From Desulfobulbus alkaliphilus (lineage in GTDB: Bacteria > Desulfobacterota > Desulfobulbia > Desulfobulbales > Desulfobulbaceae): 64,000 nt of DNA. This document shows, one piece after another, positions 48,830 to 58,560 of the stretch. The DNA is taken from assembly GCF_016918545.1 (NCBI RefSeq), contig NZ_JAFFQC010000001.1, forward strand, positions 166,263-230,262, in the 5' to 3' direction. Made by a program: the position numbers and the translations under genes. Numbering within the stretch: the stretch's first letter is position 1; every line of letters starts with the position of its first letter. Below the pieces are notes generated by a model that saw only the letters and a program-made list of their open reading frames with translations, was not told the origin of the DNA and did no database searches.

Positions 48830-51800
48830 TCATCCGCTGTGCTCATTGCTGACCGGCCCCGGTATTTTCACCTCGACCGCGTGCTCCTGATGATCGTCGA
48901 TCAGAGGAACAACCCGGTCCTCCCGTTCGCTCCCGTCCAATGTCACCTGCATTGCACCCGAGCCAGTCTCTGTTTGCAGGACCTTGATATGGTAAGTGGT
49001 TTCCCGATACCGATAGTGCAGCACAAATTCCTGCCAATCTGCCGGAAGGCAGGGGGTAAAACGCAGGGTATCCCCCTCCAGGTTGAGTCCGAGGAGAGAT
49101 TCCACGATCAGGCGATACATCCAGGCGGCCGAACCCGTGTACCAGGTCCACCCACCGCGGCCGGTATGGGGTGCGACCGCATAGACGTCGGCGGCGACAA
49201 CGTACGGTTCCACCTTGTAGATGTCGGTCTCCTCGGGTGTGCGGGCATGGTGCACCGGGTTGATCAGGTCAAACAACTCCCATGCTCTCCGGTTATCGCC
49301 CAGGCGGGCAAAGGCCATGGTCGCCCAGATGGCCGCATGGGTGTACTGGCCTCCATTCTCCCGCACACCCGGGACATAGCCTTTGATGTAGCCTGGTTCA
49401 AGCGCGGAGGTGTCGAAGGGCGGGTCGAGAAGTTGGATCAGCCGGTCCTCGCGGCGCACCAGGCGCTCGTTCAACGCTTCCATGGCCAGGCGCGAACGTT
49501 CGGGATCGCCGGCCCCGGAAAGCACTGACCAGCTCTGCGCAATCGAATCGATCCGGCATTCCGGGTTCTCTGCGGATCCCAATGGCGTGCCGTCGTCAAA
49601 AAAAGCGCGGCGGTACCACTCCCCATCCCAACCATGCTGTTCAATATTGCGGCGCAGCAGCACCGCCTCTTCCTGGGACCGCTTGAAAAACGGTATATCA
49701 CCTCGTTCCTGGGCAAGTTTGGAGAACCGCATCAGCACATCATAGAGGAAAAATCCCAGCCATACGCTTTCCCCTTTGCCATGCCGGCCGACCAGATCCA
49801 TGCCGTCGTTCCAGTCGCCGGAGCCGATGAGCGGCAGGCCATGTTCACCGAAGTTGAGACTGCGGAGAAGGGCGCGAACACAATGCTCATAGAGGCTGGC
49901 CGTCTCTTCCGAGCGTCCGGGAAGATCATAATAGGAGTCTTCATCAGCCTTGACCGGGCGACCCAGAATAAAATGAACCGCTTCGTCGAGCACGCTGCTG
50001 TCCCCAGTGGCCTGAATATAGCGGCAGACAGTCAGCGGCAGCCAGAGGTAATCATCCGAGCAGAGGGTGCGCACGCCGCGACCCGTGGGGGGATGCCACC
50101 AGTGCTGGACGTCACCCTCAGGAAATTGATGGGCCGCGCACAGGAGCAGGTGCTCGCGGACCAGATGCGGTCGGGAGTAGACCAGCGCCATCACGTCCTG
50201 CAACTGATCGCGGAACCCAAAGGCGCCGCCCGACTGGTAGGTTGCGCTTCGCGCCCACATACGGCAGGCCAGGGTTTGATAGAGCAGCCACCCATTGACC
50301 AGCACATTGACCGATTGATCCGGGGTTTCCACCTGCACCGCTCCCAAGGTGTGCTTCCAGTACTGCCAGACCAGATCAAGGGCGCCGCGGGCCGCAGTTG
50401 TCCCGCGAAAACGTTGGATCAGGTTCCTGGCGTCTTCGAGGTTTTGGCCCACCCCGAGTTTGAAGATGATCTCGTGCTCCTGCCCGGCGGCCAGATCAAA
50501 GCTTACCCGGATCGCCCCGCAGGGGTCGAGGGCGGCGCCGACCTTACCCGAAAGGCGGGTGCGCATTTGGGCAGCGGGCGTCCGCAGCGAACCGTTGCGG
50601 CCCAGGAATTCGGTTCGGTCGCCGGTGACGGTGCGCTCGGTGGCGTCAACGTCAAAAAACGCGGTCCGGCCAGAAAATTCCGTGTTGTACGGGTTGCGCG
50701 CCAGAAGCGCGCCGCTTGCAGGGTCGACCTCGGTCACCACGTGCATGGTCGATTTGGGCCGCAGGTCGCCCAGCACCCATTCAACATAGCCGGTGGCCGA
50801 GAGGCGGCGGAACCGGTCCGACTCGTTGCGTACATTGAGCACCATGAACTTGATCGCCGCGTCCAGGGCCACATACACCGTCAACTCGGAGCGGATGCCG
50901 CGCTCGGTATGCTCGAAAATGCTGTACCCGAATCCGTGCCGGGTGGCGTAGGGTGTTGCCCCGCGGCAGGGGAGCGGCGTCGGCGACCAGAAGTGGCCGC
51001 GTTCTTCATCGCGAAGGTACAGGGCCTCGCCGCTCGAATCGCTCACCGGATCGTTGGCCCAAGGGGTGAGGCGGAACTCATGCGCATTTTCGGCCCAGGT
51101 ATAAGCAAGGCCGCTTTCGGAAATGACGGTTCCGAACCGCGGATTGGCCAGCACGTTGACCCAGGGAGCCGGTGTCAGCTGCCCCTGGGCGGTGGTGATG
51201 ACATATTCGCGGCCGTCCGGGGTAAACCCGCCCAGACCGTTGTAGAACGACAGGTCGTGACGTGGTGCAGGGGGGACTGCCAGGGGTTCGGAACGATGGG
51301 TTCGGGTCGGGGTGAGGACAGGGACAGTGACTTCAGCCAAACTGCGCCCTTTGATCTGGTCCGCCAGCGACCCGCGCCTGTCGGAGATGATGGCGCGGGC
51401 AACGGTTTGGATCAGGATACGGTCCTCTTCGGCGATCTGATCACCAGGCCGCACGAAAATGCCGCCAGGCCGGTCTATCAGGCTGGCCTCGATGCCAGCG
51501 GCAATCAGCCCCATAATCTGATCGTGGAGCAGTTGCCGGTAGCCAGTGCGGTCTTCGTTCCAGATAACCAGATCCACGGCCAACCCCTTGAGGCGCCAGT
51601 AGGCGTGGGCCTGCACCAGTTGCCGCACCAGTTCGATATTGGTCGGATCTTCGATCTGCAGCAGCACAATCGGCAGGTCGCCGGAGATGGCATAGCCCCA
51701 GAGACCGGTTTGTCCGCGCTGATTCCTGATCAGGATATTCGACTCCGCCCGCAAGGCCGCATTGGCATAGATAATCGAGCTGGCAAGACGGCGGTAGAGT

Positions 51801-54800
51801 TGGGCGTCAGCCTCCGAGGCATTGAACTGAAGGAGCAGCACCTGACCATGCGTCCAGGCCAGATCGTACACACGATCAGCCAGACGCCGGTCCTGATATT
51901 TCCCCACCAGGCGCAAGGCGTCGTCGTGGGTGGCGCCGATGCCGGAGACTATGTTGGCGGAGACCGATTCCTCCGGTTCGAGCGTGATCCTGTAGCGGAT
52001 GGCCACGATCGGATCGAGCACCGAGCCTTCGCTGCCCGAGAGCGCCCCGGTGAAGAAATCGCCGCTACCGCTCATTGCCTCGGGAGCGGCCACGGTGTTG
52101 CCGCGGCCGATGAATCGCATTCGGTCGGTTTCGTAGGAAATATCGCCGACCTCGGCGCCGTGCACCGCCATCAGATGAAACATCCAGGGTGTCGGCTCGT
52201 CGATGGAACGGGGCCTCCGGGTGCAGAGAATCGCCCGCTGATGTCGGACGATTTCGGTCTGGACAAAGAGGTTGCTGAAGGCCGGATGGAGCGCGTCCCC
52301 GGCGGGCGGGGCCAGAACCACTTCCGCGTAACTGGTGACATCGAGATCTTTGCGTTTGCGGGAACGGTTGGTGAGCGTGATCCGGCGTATCTCGATATCA
52401 TCCTCGGATGAAACCACCACTTCGGTATAGGCGTCTATTTGGTCGTGGCGACAACGGAACTCGGCGCGTTCTTCCGAAAAAACCGTTTCAAAATGGGACG
52501 ATGGCCGCGCCACCGGCTGATGGGTCGTTGACCAGAATGTGCCGCTGGCGACATCCCGGACGTAACAAAATGTACCCCAGTTGTCGCGGGTGCTGTCTTC
52601 ACGCCATCGGGTCACGGCCAGGTTCCGCCAGCGGCTGTACCCGCCGCCGGCGTTGGTGATCATCACATGGTAGCTGCCGTTGGACAGCAGCTGCACTTCG
52701 GGATTCGGCGTATCCGGGCTGGTGAAGATGCGCACCGGGGTCTGGAAATCACTGGAGGTCTCCTGCAGTTCAGCAAGTTCGGTGGCGTGGGTAAAGAAGG
52801 GGGCGGCCTTGGGAATCCGTTCCTGCAACAACAGCATGGTGGCCTGAAACAAGGGCTCCATGGCAAATCGTTTCTGCATGGGACGGTCCAGCAGCAGGAA
52901 AGCGAAAGAGAGCAGGCTCATACCCTGATGATGGGCCATGAAGGAACGCACCACCACGTTGGAGAGCCCACGCGGCAGACGGGAGGGCGTGTAGTCGATC
53001 GCTTCGTAAAAGCCGAATTTTCCCGCAAACCCTTCCGTCGCCATCCGTTCGAGATTGAGACAGGCCTTTTCGGGATCGACCATCAGCGCCATTGCTGAGG
53101 CATAAGGAGCAATCACCAGGTCTTCGGCCAACCCGCGCTTGAGCCCCAGACCGGGTACACCGAAGGCCCGATATTGATAATTGAGTTGGGCGTCGATGGC
53201 GTTATAGCCACTTTCCGAAACACCCCAGGGGACCCCGGATTTGCGACCGTAATCGATCTGGCTGGCGACAGCCGCCTTGCAGGTCTGCTCGAGCAGGGTA
53301 TCCTCGTAGGACGGCATCACCAGGAGCGGCATCAGGTATTCGAACATGGACCCGCTCCACGAAAGAAGTACCGGTCCGCAACCGGTGGTGGTCAGCAGGC
53401 GGCCCAGGGCAAACCAGGTTTCCTGCGGCAATACCCCTTGGGCAATGCCCACGAAACTGGCAAGCCGTGCCTCGGAAGCGAGCAAATCATAATAGCTTGG
53501 GTCCCGGCGGTGGTCGGTGACGTTGTACCCGATGGCCAGGAGCCGGCTTGCCGTGTCAAAGAGAAAAGCATAGTCCACCTGTGCCAGCCTGTTTGCCAGC
53601 TGGGCAAGGCCTTCAAGGGTCGCAATCCGGGCTTCGGCGCGGCAACCCGCCTCCCTGAGCAAGGGCGGGAGCGCCTCAAGCCATGCCTGCTGCTCGGGGC
53701 TAGTCTGCCCGGCAAGACGCTCTTCAAGCGCAGGCCCAAGGTTGACCTCCAAGGTAGCCAATTCCCGCAGGGTGGGAATCCGCTCGAGATCGGGCATTGT
53801 TCCGGAACCAGGACGAACCGTTGCGGTCTCCAGCCACGGAGCAAGGAACAGCAACTCCTCGAGGCCGTCCCGGCACTGGCGGACAAGGGCCATGGTCCAC
53901 GAGTGTACGGGGTTCTCAATCTCGGTGCCCTCCGCCTGCGTATCGACGACCGCTTCTGCCTCCGTGGCCCAGTACGTCAGGTGCCGTTGCATGCTCGAGA
54001 GCTGGGTGGGGTGGGCATCGACGACCGCTGCAAGCTTCTGGTACAGTTGGGTGAATCGCAGGCCTTCTTCCGGGTTGGCGTCTGTCGCCTCCATGGCACA
54101 TGCGAGGGTGTCCCCTAAACCCTCAAAAAACCGTCTTCCCAAAATGGGGTCGTCCGCCAGCGCAAGCAGGCCCTGGCGCAGAATCAGCAGATGGCCGGCA
54201 AGATTGCCGCTGTCGACCGACGAAATATAGTGAGGCAGCAGGGGTTTAAGAGATTGAGTGTCGTACCAGTTGTAGAAATGCCCCCGGTATCGCTCCAGGG
54301 TGTCCATGGTGCGGAGGGCGTTTGCGGTGCGTTCGATCAGCCTTCCAGGGCCAATATACCCGAAATCATAGGCACTGAGGTTGGCCAGCAGGGACAGTCC
54401 CATGTTGGTGGGCGAGGTGCGATGTGCAACTACCGGTTTGGGATGCTCCTGAAAATTGTCGGGCGGCAGCCAATGATCATCCGGACCAACGAAGGTCTCG
54501 AAAAACACCCAGGTTTTCCGCGCCATGGTGCGAAGAAAGCGGGTCTGTCCGATTGAAAGCCTCGGTCGACGGCGGGCAAGCGGCCGGCTGATCCACCAGG
54601 CGATACCAGGGGAAATAAACCATAAGGCCAGAATAGGCATCGCCACCAACAGCGAGATGGGCCGCAACAAGGCAAGAGTCATCACCGCGGCGATGGCAAG
54701 GACCGGGGCGAACCACATGATCCGGCACGAGTCGGCAAGGCTGGGATTTGTGTTGCTCTTCGATCTGCTCGAGGGGTTCCATTCGAGCAGTCTCCGACGG

Positions 54801-57604
54801 GTGACCAGCAGGCGCCAGGCGGTACGCGCAATCGCATCCACACAGAAAAACGCTTCGTAGGGGAGAGAGGCAAGAGTAAAGGCGGCCAGCGCCAGGCTTT
54901 GGCCGGTCGAGCGTCCCGCCGCGGCAAGATGCTGAGCCAAGGGGACGTCAACCGGCTTGCGCAGTACATTCAGGGTTGAGGCGATCAGGGAAGGGATCAC
55001 GATGATACCCAGCACGGCCACGGTCCAGAACCAGGGCGACGGCAATATGGTCCAGCCCACCAGCAGCAGCAGGGTCAAAGCGGTCGGCACCAGACTGCGC
55101 CGCAGGTTGTCGCCAATCTTCCAGCGCGACAGCAGGGTCAGCGGGTTTTTCCGCAGACGTCCGTCCAGGCCGGGAACAGCGGGTGTCATCCACCAGGCGA
55201 TCTGCCAGTCGCCCCGAATCCACCGATGCCGGCGGCTCACATCCTCGCTGTAGCGCGACGGGTATTCTTCGTAAAGCTGGACATCGCTCAACAACCCGGA
55301 GCGGGCATAACACCCCTCGAGAAGATCATGGCTGAGAATACGGTTATCCGGGAAGCGATGGCCCAGGGCGCTTTCGAAGATATCGACCTCATAGATTCCC
55401 TTGCCGATGAACGAACCTTCGTTGAACAGATCCTGATACACATCGGAAACGGCTCGGGTGTAGGGATCGATGCCGGGTTCGCTGCCGCACAGGCGGCTAT
55501 ACAGGGAGCGGTTGGTACCGGACAGACTGATCGCTACCCGGGGCTGAAGGATGCCGTAGCCGGAGACAACCCGCTGTCTGTCCTGGTCATAGCAGGCGCG
55601 ATTGAGAGGATGGGCCATGGCGCCGACAAACTGCCAGGCTGAATCCCGCGCCAGTTGGGTATCCGTGTCCAGGGTGATGACGTACTTGACCTTGGCGAGA
55701 ATGGCCGTTGCCCCGACAATCAGCGAGAAGCGTTCTCCGAAGTCGGTATCCGGGCCGGCGCGCAACAGCCAGTTCAGGTCGGCCAGCTTGCCGCGTTTAC
55801 GCTCGTAGCCCATCCACATCCGGTCCTGGACATTCCAGCGGCGCGGGCGATGAAAGAGGAAAAAGGTGTCGCCAGCCGAATCCTGATACTTGGCATTGAG
55901 CGCTTCGATGTGCTGTTGGGCCAAGCGCAGGATTGGTTCGTCTTCCGGCACGGTTTCCGTAGCGGAATCACAAAAATCGGTGAGCAGGCCAAAATGGAGA
56001 TGCTCGTCCCGATTGGCCAGGAAGCGGACTTCCAGGGCCTCGACCAGTTCACCGACACTCTCCTTGCAGGTGAGCATGGTCGGCACGATCACCAGTGTAC
56101 GCAATTCCTGGGGGATGCCCTTGGAAAAATCCATGCGCGGTAAAGACCGGGGCGTTGCCAGCAGGGTGGCCAGCCAGTTGATCAGGGCAACCGCCGGATG
56201 GCTGGCGCTCAGCAATGTCAGCAGGCCAACCAGGCCGAGCAGCCCTCCGTACAGGCCGCCTTCCTGCGCCTTGGCCGTCAAAAACCAGGCAAGGACCACG
56301 GTCAGCAGCAGGATGGAGCCGCTATAGAGGAGGAAAGGAAAACGGCGGCCGGTAACGGCCACCGTTTCCAGCGTGGAGTGTCGAACCTGGGTCCGTTGCT
56401 CGAGCTGCACCCGTCCTTTGTCGATCAGGTAAAATCCCACATGGGAGGCGGGGTCGTCGCAACCATTCCGCGTCGCTCCCTCTTGCGCCAGCTCGATTGC
56501 GGCACGAGCAACCTCATTTTCCGAGCGGTGGCTCTTGCGGGCAATTTTTTCCACCGCATGACGATAGTTATCACGGGTAGCAAAATCCATCTTGTCATAC
56601 ACGTCGCCTGGATCCTCACGCAGGGTCTGTTCGACAATGCTCATCGTCTCGACAAAGACACGCCAGTCCATGGCCGTCAAAAAACGCAGACTGCTGATGG
56701 TATTGCTGATCGAGACCCGGTCAGCGGCCTGTTGCTGATTGTCGGCCCGCACCAGTTGCTCAATATTCCGGCCCGATTCGAACAGACGCTGTTCGATCCA
56801 GGTGAGCGGCAAGCCCAGATCCTGGCTTTGCCCCTGGAGACGGCGGGCAAATTCGGCAACAAAGGAACTCACCAGATCCGGCTGGGACCTCGCCATATCG
56901 GCGATCACCAGAATCAGACTCTTGGGATCCTTCTGGGCGACTTCGATCATCTGGTCTGCCCAGGAGTTGGCAAGGTTACGGTTGACCCTGTCCGCAGCCA
57001 CCAGAGCGGCGACCCGACGAAGATTCTCCACCAGTGCCAGGCGCAGCATGATGGGGATGGCCCACAATTCGCCAAGGGTGAGGCTGCTCACGGTCTGATA
57101 AGCGGTAACGAAACTGCCGAGACTCTCCGGATCGACCAGGCCATCGCCATGGGTAATCGTCTCCAGGGCAATGTCATAAACCCGGGGATGCCCGGCCGAT
57201 TGACCGTCCCGCAAGCGAGGCAGTTCCTGGCTATACCCCCTGGGCAGGTGCCGTTTGGCTGTTCGAATCTGTTCCTCGATCAGATAGAAGTTGTCGAGCA
57301 GCCATTCCCCTGCCGGGGCAATACGGAGGTTTGCCTGGACTGACTCGGCCAAAAGGTCACGCACACCTTTCAGTATCTCTTCGTTTTCAGCCAATCGCTT
57401 GAGCAGACGATCCTGGGTTCGTTCCGAGATCAAGGTATGCGAAGCCGCCAGGGCCTTGCCATGATGCTCCATCTGCTCGGCGCTGAACAATCCCGAACGT
57501 AACGGCGGTTCGCCGGCGGCATAGTGCCGTGCCGGCCGGTTGCCTCCGAGGAGCGCCCGCAACCGCAGCGCAAAACGGTGGATGGGGGTGATACCTCTGT
57601 TCAT
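48830..57604 (-). CDS. ndvB: Cyclic beta-1,2-glucan synthase
   Basis: This 2,924-residue protein is the largest in the window and has the NdvB/ChvB layout. The N-terminal cytoplasmic part is followed by a membrane and glycosyltransferase region (residues about 410-1000) with DTDTQL near 650, SHDLLEGCYARSG and RRHRWIRGDWQIAWWM. A long glycoamylase-like region (about 1300-1600) holds FGFYEAIDYTPSRLP and VRSFMAHHQGMSLL. The C-terminal phosphorylase-type GH94 modules have FGFRDQLQDVMALVY and GSGDWNDGMDLVG with the catalytic Asp. It initiates, elongates and cyclises periplasmic beta-1,2-glucan using UDP-glucose. The product is an osmoregulated periplasmic glucan. A response regulator gene lies 33 bp upstream. 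Confidence 0.93.
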   Translation of the reverse strand: MNRGITPIHRFALRLRALLGGNRPARHYAAGEPPLRSGLFSAEQMEHHGKALAASHTLISERTQDRLLKRLAENEEILKGVRDLLAESVQANLRIAPAGEWLLDNFYLIEEQIRTAKRHLPRGYSQELPRLRDGQSAGHPRVYDIALETITHGDGLVDPESLGSFVTAYQTVSSLTLGELWAIPIMLRLALVENLRRVAALVAADRVNRNLANSWADQMIEVAQKDPKSLILVIADMARSQPDLVSSFVAEFARRLQGQSQDLGLPLTWIEQRLFESGRNIEQLVRADNQQQAADRVSISNTISSLRFLTAMDWRVFVETMSIVEQTLREDPGDVYDKMDFATRDNYRHAVEKIARKSHRSENEVARAAIELAQEGATRNGCDDPASHVGFYLIDKGRVQLEQRTQVRHSTLETVAVTGRRFPFLLYSGSILLLTVVLAWFLTAKAQEGGLYGGLLGLVGLLTLLSASHPAVALINWLATLLATPRSLPRMDFSKGIPQELRTLVIVPTMLTCKESVGELVEALEVRFLANRDEHLHFGLLTDFCDSATETVPEDEPILRLAQQHIEALNAKYQDSAGDTFFLFHRPRRWNVQDRMWMGYERKRGKLADLNWLLRAGPDTDFGERFSLIVGATAILAKVKYVITLDTDTQLARDSAWQFVGAMAHPLNRACYDQDRQRVVSGYGILQPRVAISLSGTNRSLYSRLCGSEPGIDPYTRAVSDVYQDLFNEGSFIGKGIYEVDIFESALGHRFPDNRILSHDLLEGCYARSGLLSDVQLYEEYPSRYSEDVSRRHRWIRGDWQIAWWMTPAVPGLDGRLRKNPLTLLSRWKIGDNLRRSLVPTALTLLLLVGWTILPSPWFWTVAVLGIIVIPSLIASTLNVLRKPVDVPLAQHLAAAGRSTGQSLALAAFTLASLPYEAFFCVDAIARTAWRLLVTRRRLLEWNPSSRSKSNTNPSLADSCRIMWFAPVLAIAAVMTLALLRPISLLVAMPILALWFISPGIAWWISRPLARRRPRLSIGQTRFLRTMARKTWVFFETFVGPDDHWLPPDNFQEHPKPVVAHRTSPTNMGLSLLANLSAYDFGYIGPGRLIERTANALRTMDTLERYRGHFYNWYDTQSLKPLLPHYISSVDSGNLAGHLLILRQGLLALADDPILGRRFFEGLGDTLACAMEATDANPEEGLRFTQLYQKLAAVVDAHPTQLSSMQRHLTYWATEAEAVVDTQAEGTEIENPVHSWTMALVRQCRDGLEELLFLAPWLETATVRPGSGTMPDLERIPTLRELATLEVNLGPALEERLAGQTSPEQQAWLEALPPLLREAGCRAEARIATLEGLAQLANRLAQVDYAFLFDTASRLLAIGYNVTDHRRDPSYYDLLASEARLASFVGIAQGVLPQETWFALGRLLTTTGCGPVLLSWSGSMFEYLMPLLVMPSYEDTLLEQTCKAAVASQIDYGRKSGVPWGVSESGYNAIDAQLNYQYRAFGVPGLGLKRGLAEDLVIAPYASAMALMVDPEKACLNLERMATEGFAGKFGFYEAIDYTPSRLPRGLSNVVVRSFMAHHQGMSLLSFAFLLLDRPMQKRFAMEPLFQATMLLLQERIPKAAPFFTHATELAELQETSSDFQTPVRIFTSPDTPNPEVQLLSNGSYHVMITNAGGGYSRWRNLAVTRWREDSTRDNWGTFCYVRDVASGTFWSTTHQPVARPSSHFETVFSEERAEFRCRHDQIDAYTEVVVSSEDDIEIRRITLTNRSRKRKDLDVTSYAEVVLAPPAGDALHPAFSNLFVQTEIVRHQRAILCTRRPRSIDEPTPWMFHLMAVHGAEVGDISYETDRMRFIGRGNTVAAPEAMSGSGDFFTGALSGSEGSVLDPIVAIRYRITLEPEESVSANIVSGIGATHDDALRLVGKYQDRRLADRVYDLAWTHGQVLLLQFNASEADAQLYRRLASSIIYANAALRAESNILIRNQRGQTGLWGYAISGDLPIVLLQIEDPTNIELVRQLVQAHAYWRLKGLAVDLVIWNEDRTGYRQLLHDQIMGLIAAGIEASLIDRPGGIFVRPGDQIAEEDRILIQTVARAIISDRRGSLADQIKGRSLAEVTVPVLTPTRTHRSEPLAVPPAPRHDLSFYNGLGGFTPDGREYVITTAQGQLTPAPWVNVLANPRFGTVISESGLAYTWAENAHEFRLTPWANDPVSDSSGEALYLRDEERGHFWSPTPLPCRGATPYATRHGFGYSIFEHTERGIRSELTVYVALDAAIKFMVLNVRNESDRFRRLSATGYVEWVLGDLRPKSTMHVVTEVDPASGALLARNPYNTEFSGRTAFFDVDATERTVTGDRTEFLGRNGSLRTPAAQMRTRLSGKVGAALDPCGAIRVSFDLAAGQEHEIIFKLGVGQNLEDARNLIQRFRGTTAARGALDLVWQYWKHTLGAVQVETPDQSVNVLVNGWLLYQTLACRMWARSATYQSGGAFGFRDQLQDVMALVYSRPHLVREHLLLCAAHQFPEGDVQHWWHPPTGRGVRTLCSDDYLWLPLTVCRYIQATGDSSVLDEAVHFILGRPVKADEDSYYDLPGRSEETASLYEHCVRALLRSLNFGEHGLPLIGSGDWNDGMDLVGRHGKGESVWLGFFLYDVLMRFSKLAQERGDIPFFKRSQEEAVLLRRNIEQHGWDGEWYRRAFFDDGTPLGSAENPECRIDSIAQSWSVLSGAGDPERSRLAMEALNERLVRREDRLIQLLDPPFDTSALEPGYIKGYVPGVRENGGQYTHAAIWATMAFARLGDNRRAWELFDLINPVHHARTPEETDIYKVEPYVVAADVYAVAPHTGRGGWTWYTGSAAWMYRLIVESLLGLNLEGDTLRFTPCLPADWQEFVLHYRYRETTYHIKVLQTETGSGAMQVTLDGSEREDRVVPLIDDHQEHAVEVKIPGPVSNEHSG

Positions 57605-57637
57605 GGCTGAAGCTCCTGAGCACGCCGATTCGTTCCT

Positions 57638-57994
57638 TCATTGCAATACATTCTCGACGCTGCGGACAAGGTTTTTTTGTCGCAGCGGCTTGACCAGGTA
57701 ATCCTTTGCATGCCGGCGTAAACTCTCTGCACGCGTCTCACTGGTTGGGTAGGCCGTCATGATGATGACGCGAGTGTTGAGATCTCTCCGCACCACCACG
57801 TGCAGGATGTCGATGCCCCATCCGTCACCCAGGTTGATATCCGCCAGGATCAGGTCAAAGTACTCCTCGTCTATTCGTGACAAAGCCGCACAATAACTAT
57901 CGGCAGTGCTCACCTTGTGTTTTTCGGCGGAGAGAAACCTGTCGAGGGTGAACAAAATGGACTCTTCGTCATCGATCACGAGTATATGCGCCAT
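57638..57994 (-). CDS. Single-domain response regulator upstream of the glucan synthase
   Basis: This 118-residue protein is a CheY-like receiver: MAHILVIDDEESILFTLDRF, with the phosphoacceptor in FDLILADINLGDGWGIDIL (Asp near residue 53), the Thr in VIIMTAYPTSET and the Lys in AKDYLVKPL. It has no output domain. It is related to the receiver of the NtrC-type protein at 58561-60267 (VIDDEESIRFTFERFLRA). The start at 57994 agrees with the family; the longer frame adds unrelated codons. It precedes the glucan synthase gene by 33 bp on the same strand, so it may control the synthase or act in a phosphorelay with the nearby kinases. Confidence 0.88.
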   Translation of the reverse strand: MAHILVIDDEESILFTLDRFLSAEKHKVSTADSYCAALSRIDEEYFDLILADINLGDGWGIDILHVVVRRDLNTRVIIMTAYPTSETRAESLRRHAKDYLVKPLRQKNLVRSVENVLQ

Positions 57995-58064
57995 TATGCA
58001 TGATCCTTGCGAGGGCACCTCGGGCCAGGAGATCCCCAGCAGTGCCCGGGTGATGGAATGGAAA

Positions 58065-58172
58065 GGTTGGCGATCACAGGCACTCCATCTTTGCACGGTC
58101 GCGACTGCCCGCATAGAGAGGCTAGAGCGGACAGCCACGCCTGTGCAAATTTGAGACACCTGAGAACACTTA
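58065..58172. repeat. Hairpin repeat R3, copy near the response regulator
   Basis: Starting GGCGATCACAGGCACTCC, it carries TTTGCACGG, CTGCCCGCATAG, then GGACAGCCACGC and TGTGCAAATTTGAGACACC. The arms are partly complementary. It resembles the copies at 45177 and 42745. The remaining gap (57995-58460) holds no supported gene. Confidence 0.55.
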
Positions 58173-58460
58173 CGCCTGCGCACCTCGATTCCGAGGAAAA
58201 GATCTCGCTTCCGGGGTACTTGGTACTACAAGCTTTCAAGAAGTGCTCCAGAATGGGGATAAATGGTGGCACGTTAGAATACTAACCGTTTATTCAAACG
58301 ATACGACTTCAGGCAGAGTGTTTGGCTTATCGCCGGCGGGCAAAAAAGATGTTGCAATCAGCAAAAACGTTGCACAGATCCAGGCTGATTACGCAACAGT
58401 TGACGGACTATTCCGCGACGAGGACTACGACATCACGGACAAAAAAGAACCGGTTCCCAC

Positions 58461-58502
58461 AAAAAAAAAAGATCAGTGCGGCCTGGCAAGGTCACGCTGA
58501 TC
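58461..58502 (-). terminator. Intrinsic terminator after the NtrC-type regulator
   Basis: On the minus strand GATCAGCGTGACC pairs with GGCCGCACTGATC (two mismatches) around a short loop, followed by ten T. It lies 58 bp after the leftward stop at 58561. Confidence 0.75.
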
Positions 58503-58560
58503 GTTTCAAGGGCTGGGGGGGCTATTAACATGCGCGGTGCACGGTAGCCGCGGCAGGGTC

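Noticed and set aside
49634..52411. 925-codon open frame on the plus strand
   Set aside because: It is antisense to the cyclic glucan synthase in GC-rich DNA and shows no family motif.
58243..58500. 85-codon open frame on the plus strand
   Set aside because: It runs through the terminator hairpin and A/T-tract of the leftward regulator gene (58461-58502), has no ribosome binding site and matches no family I know.
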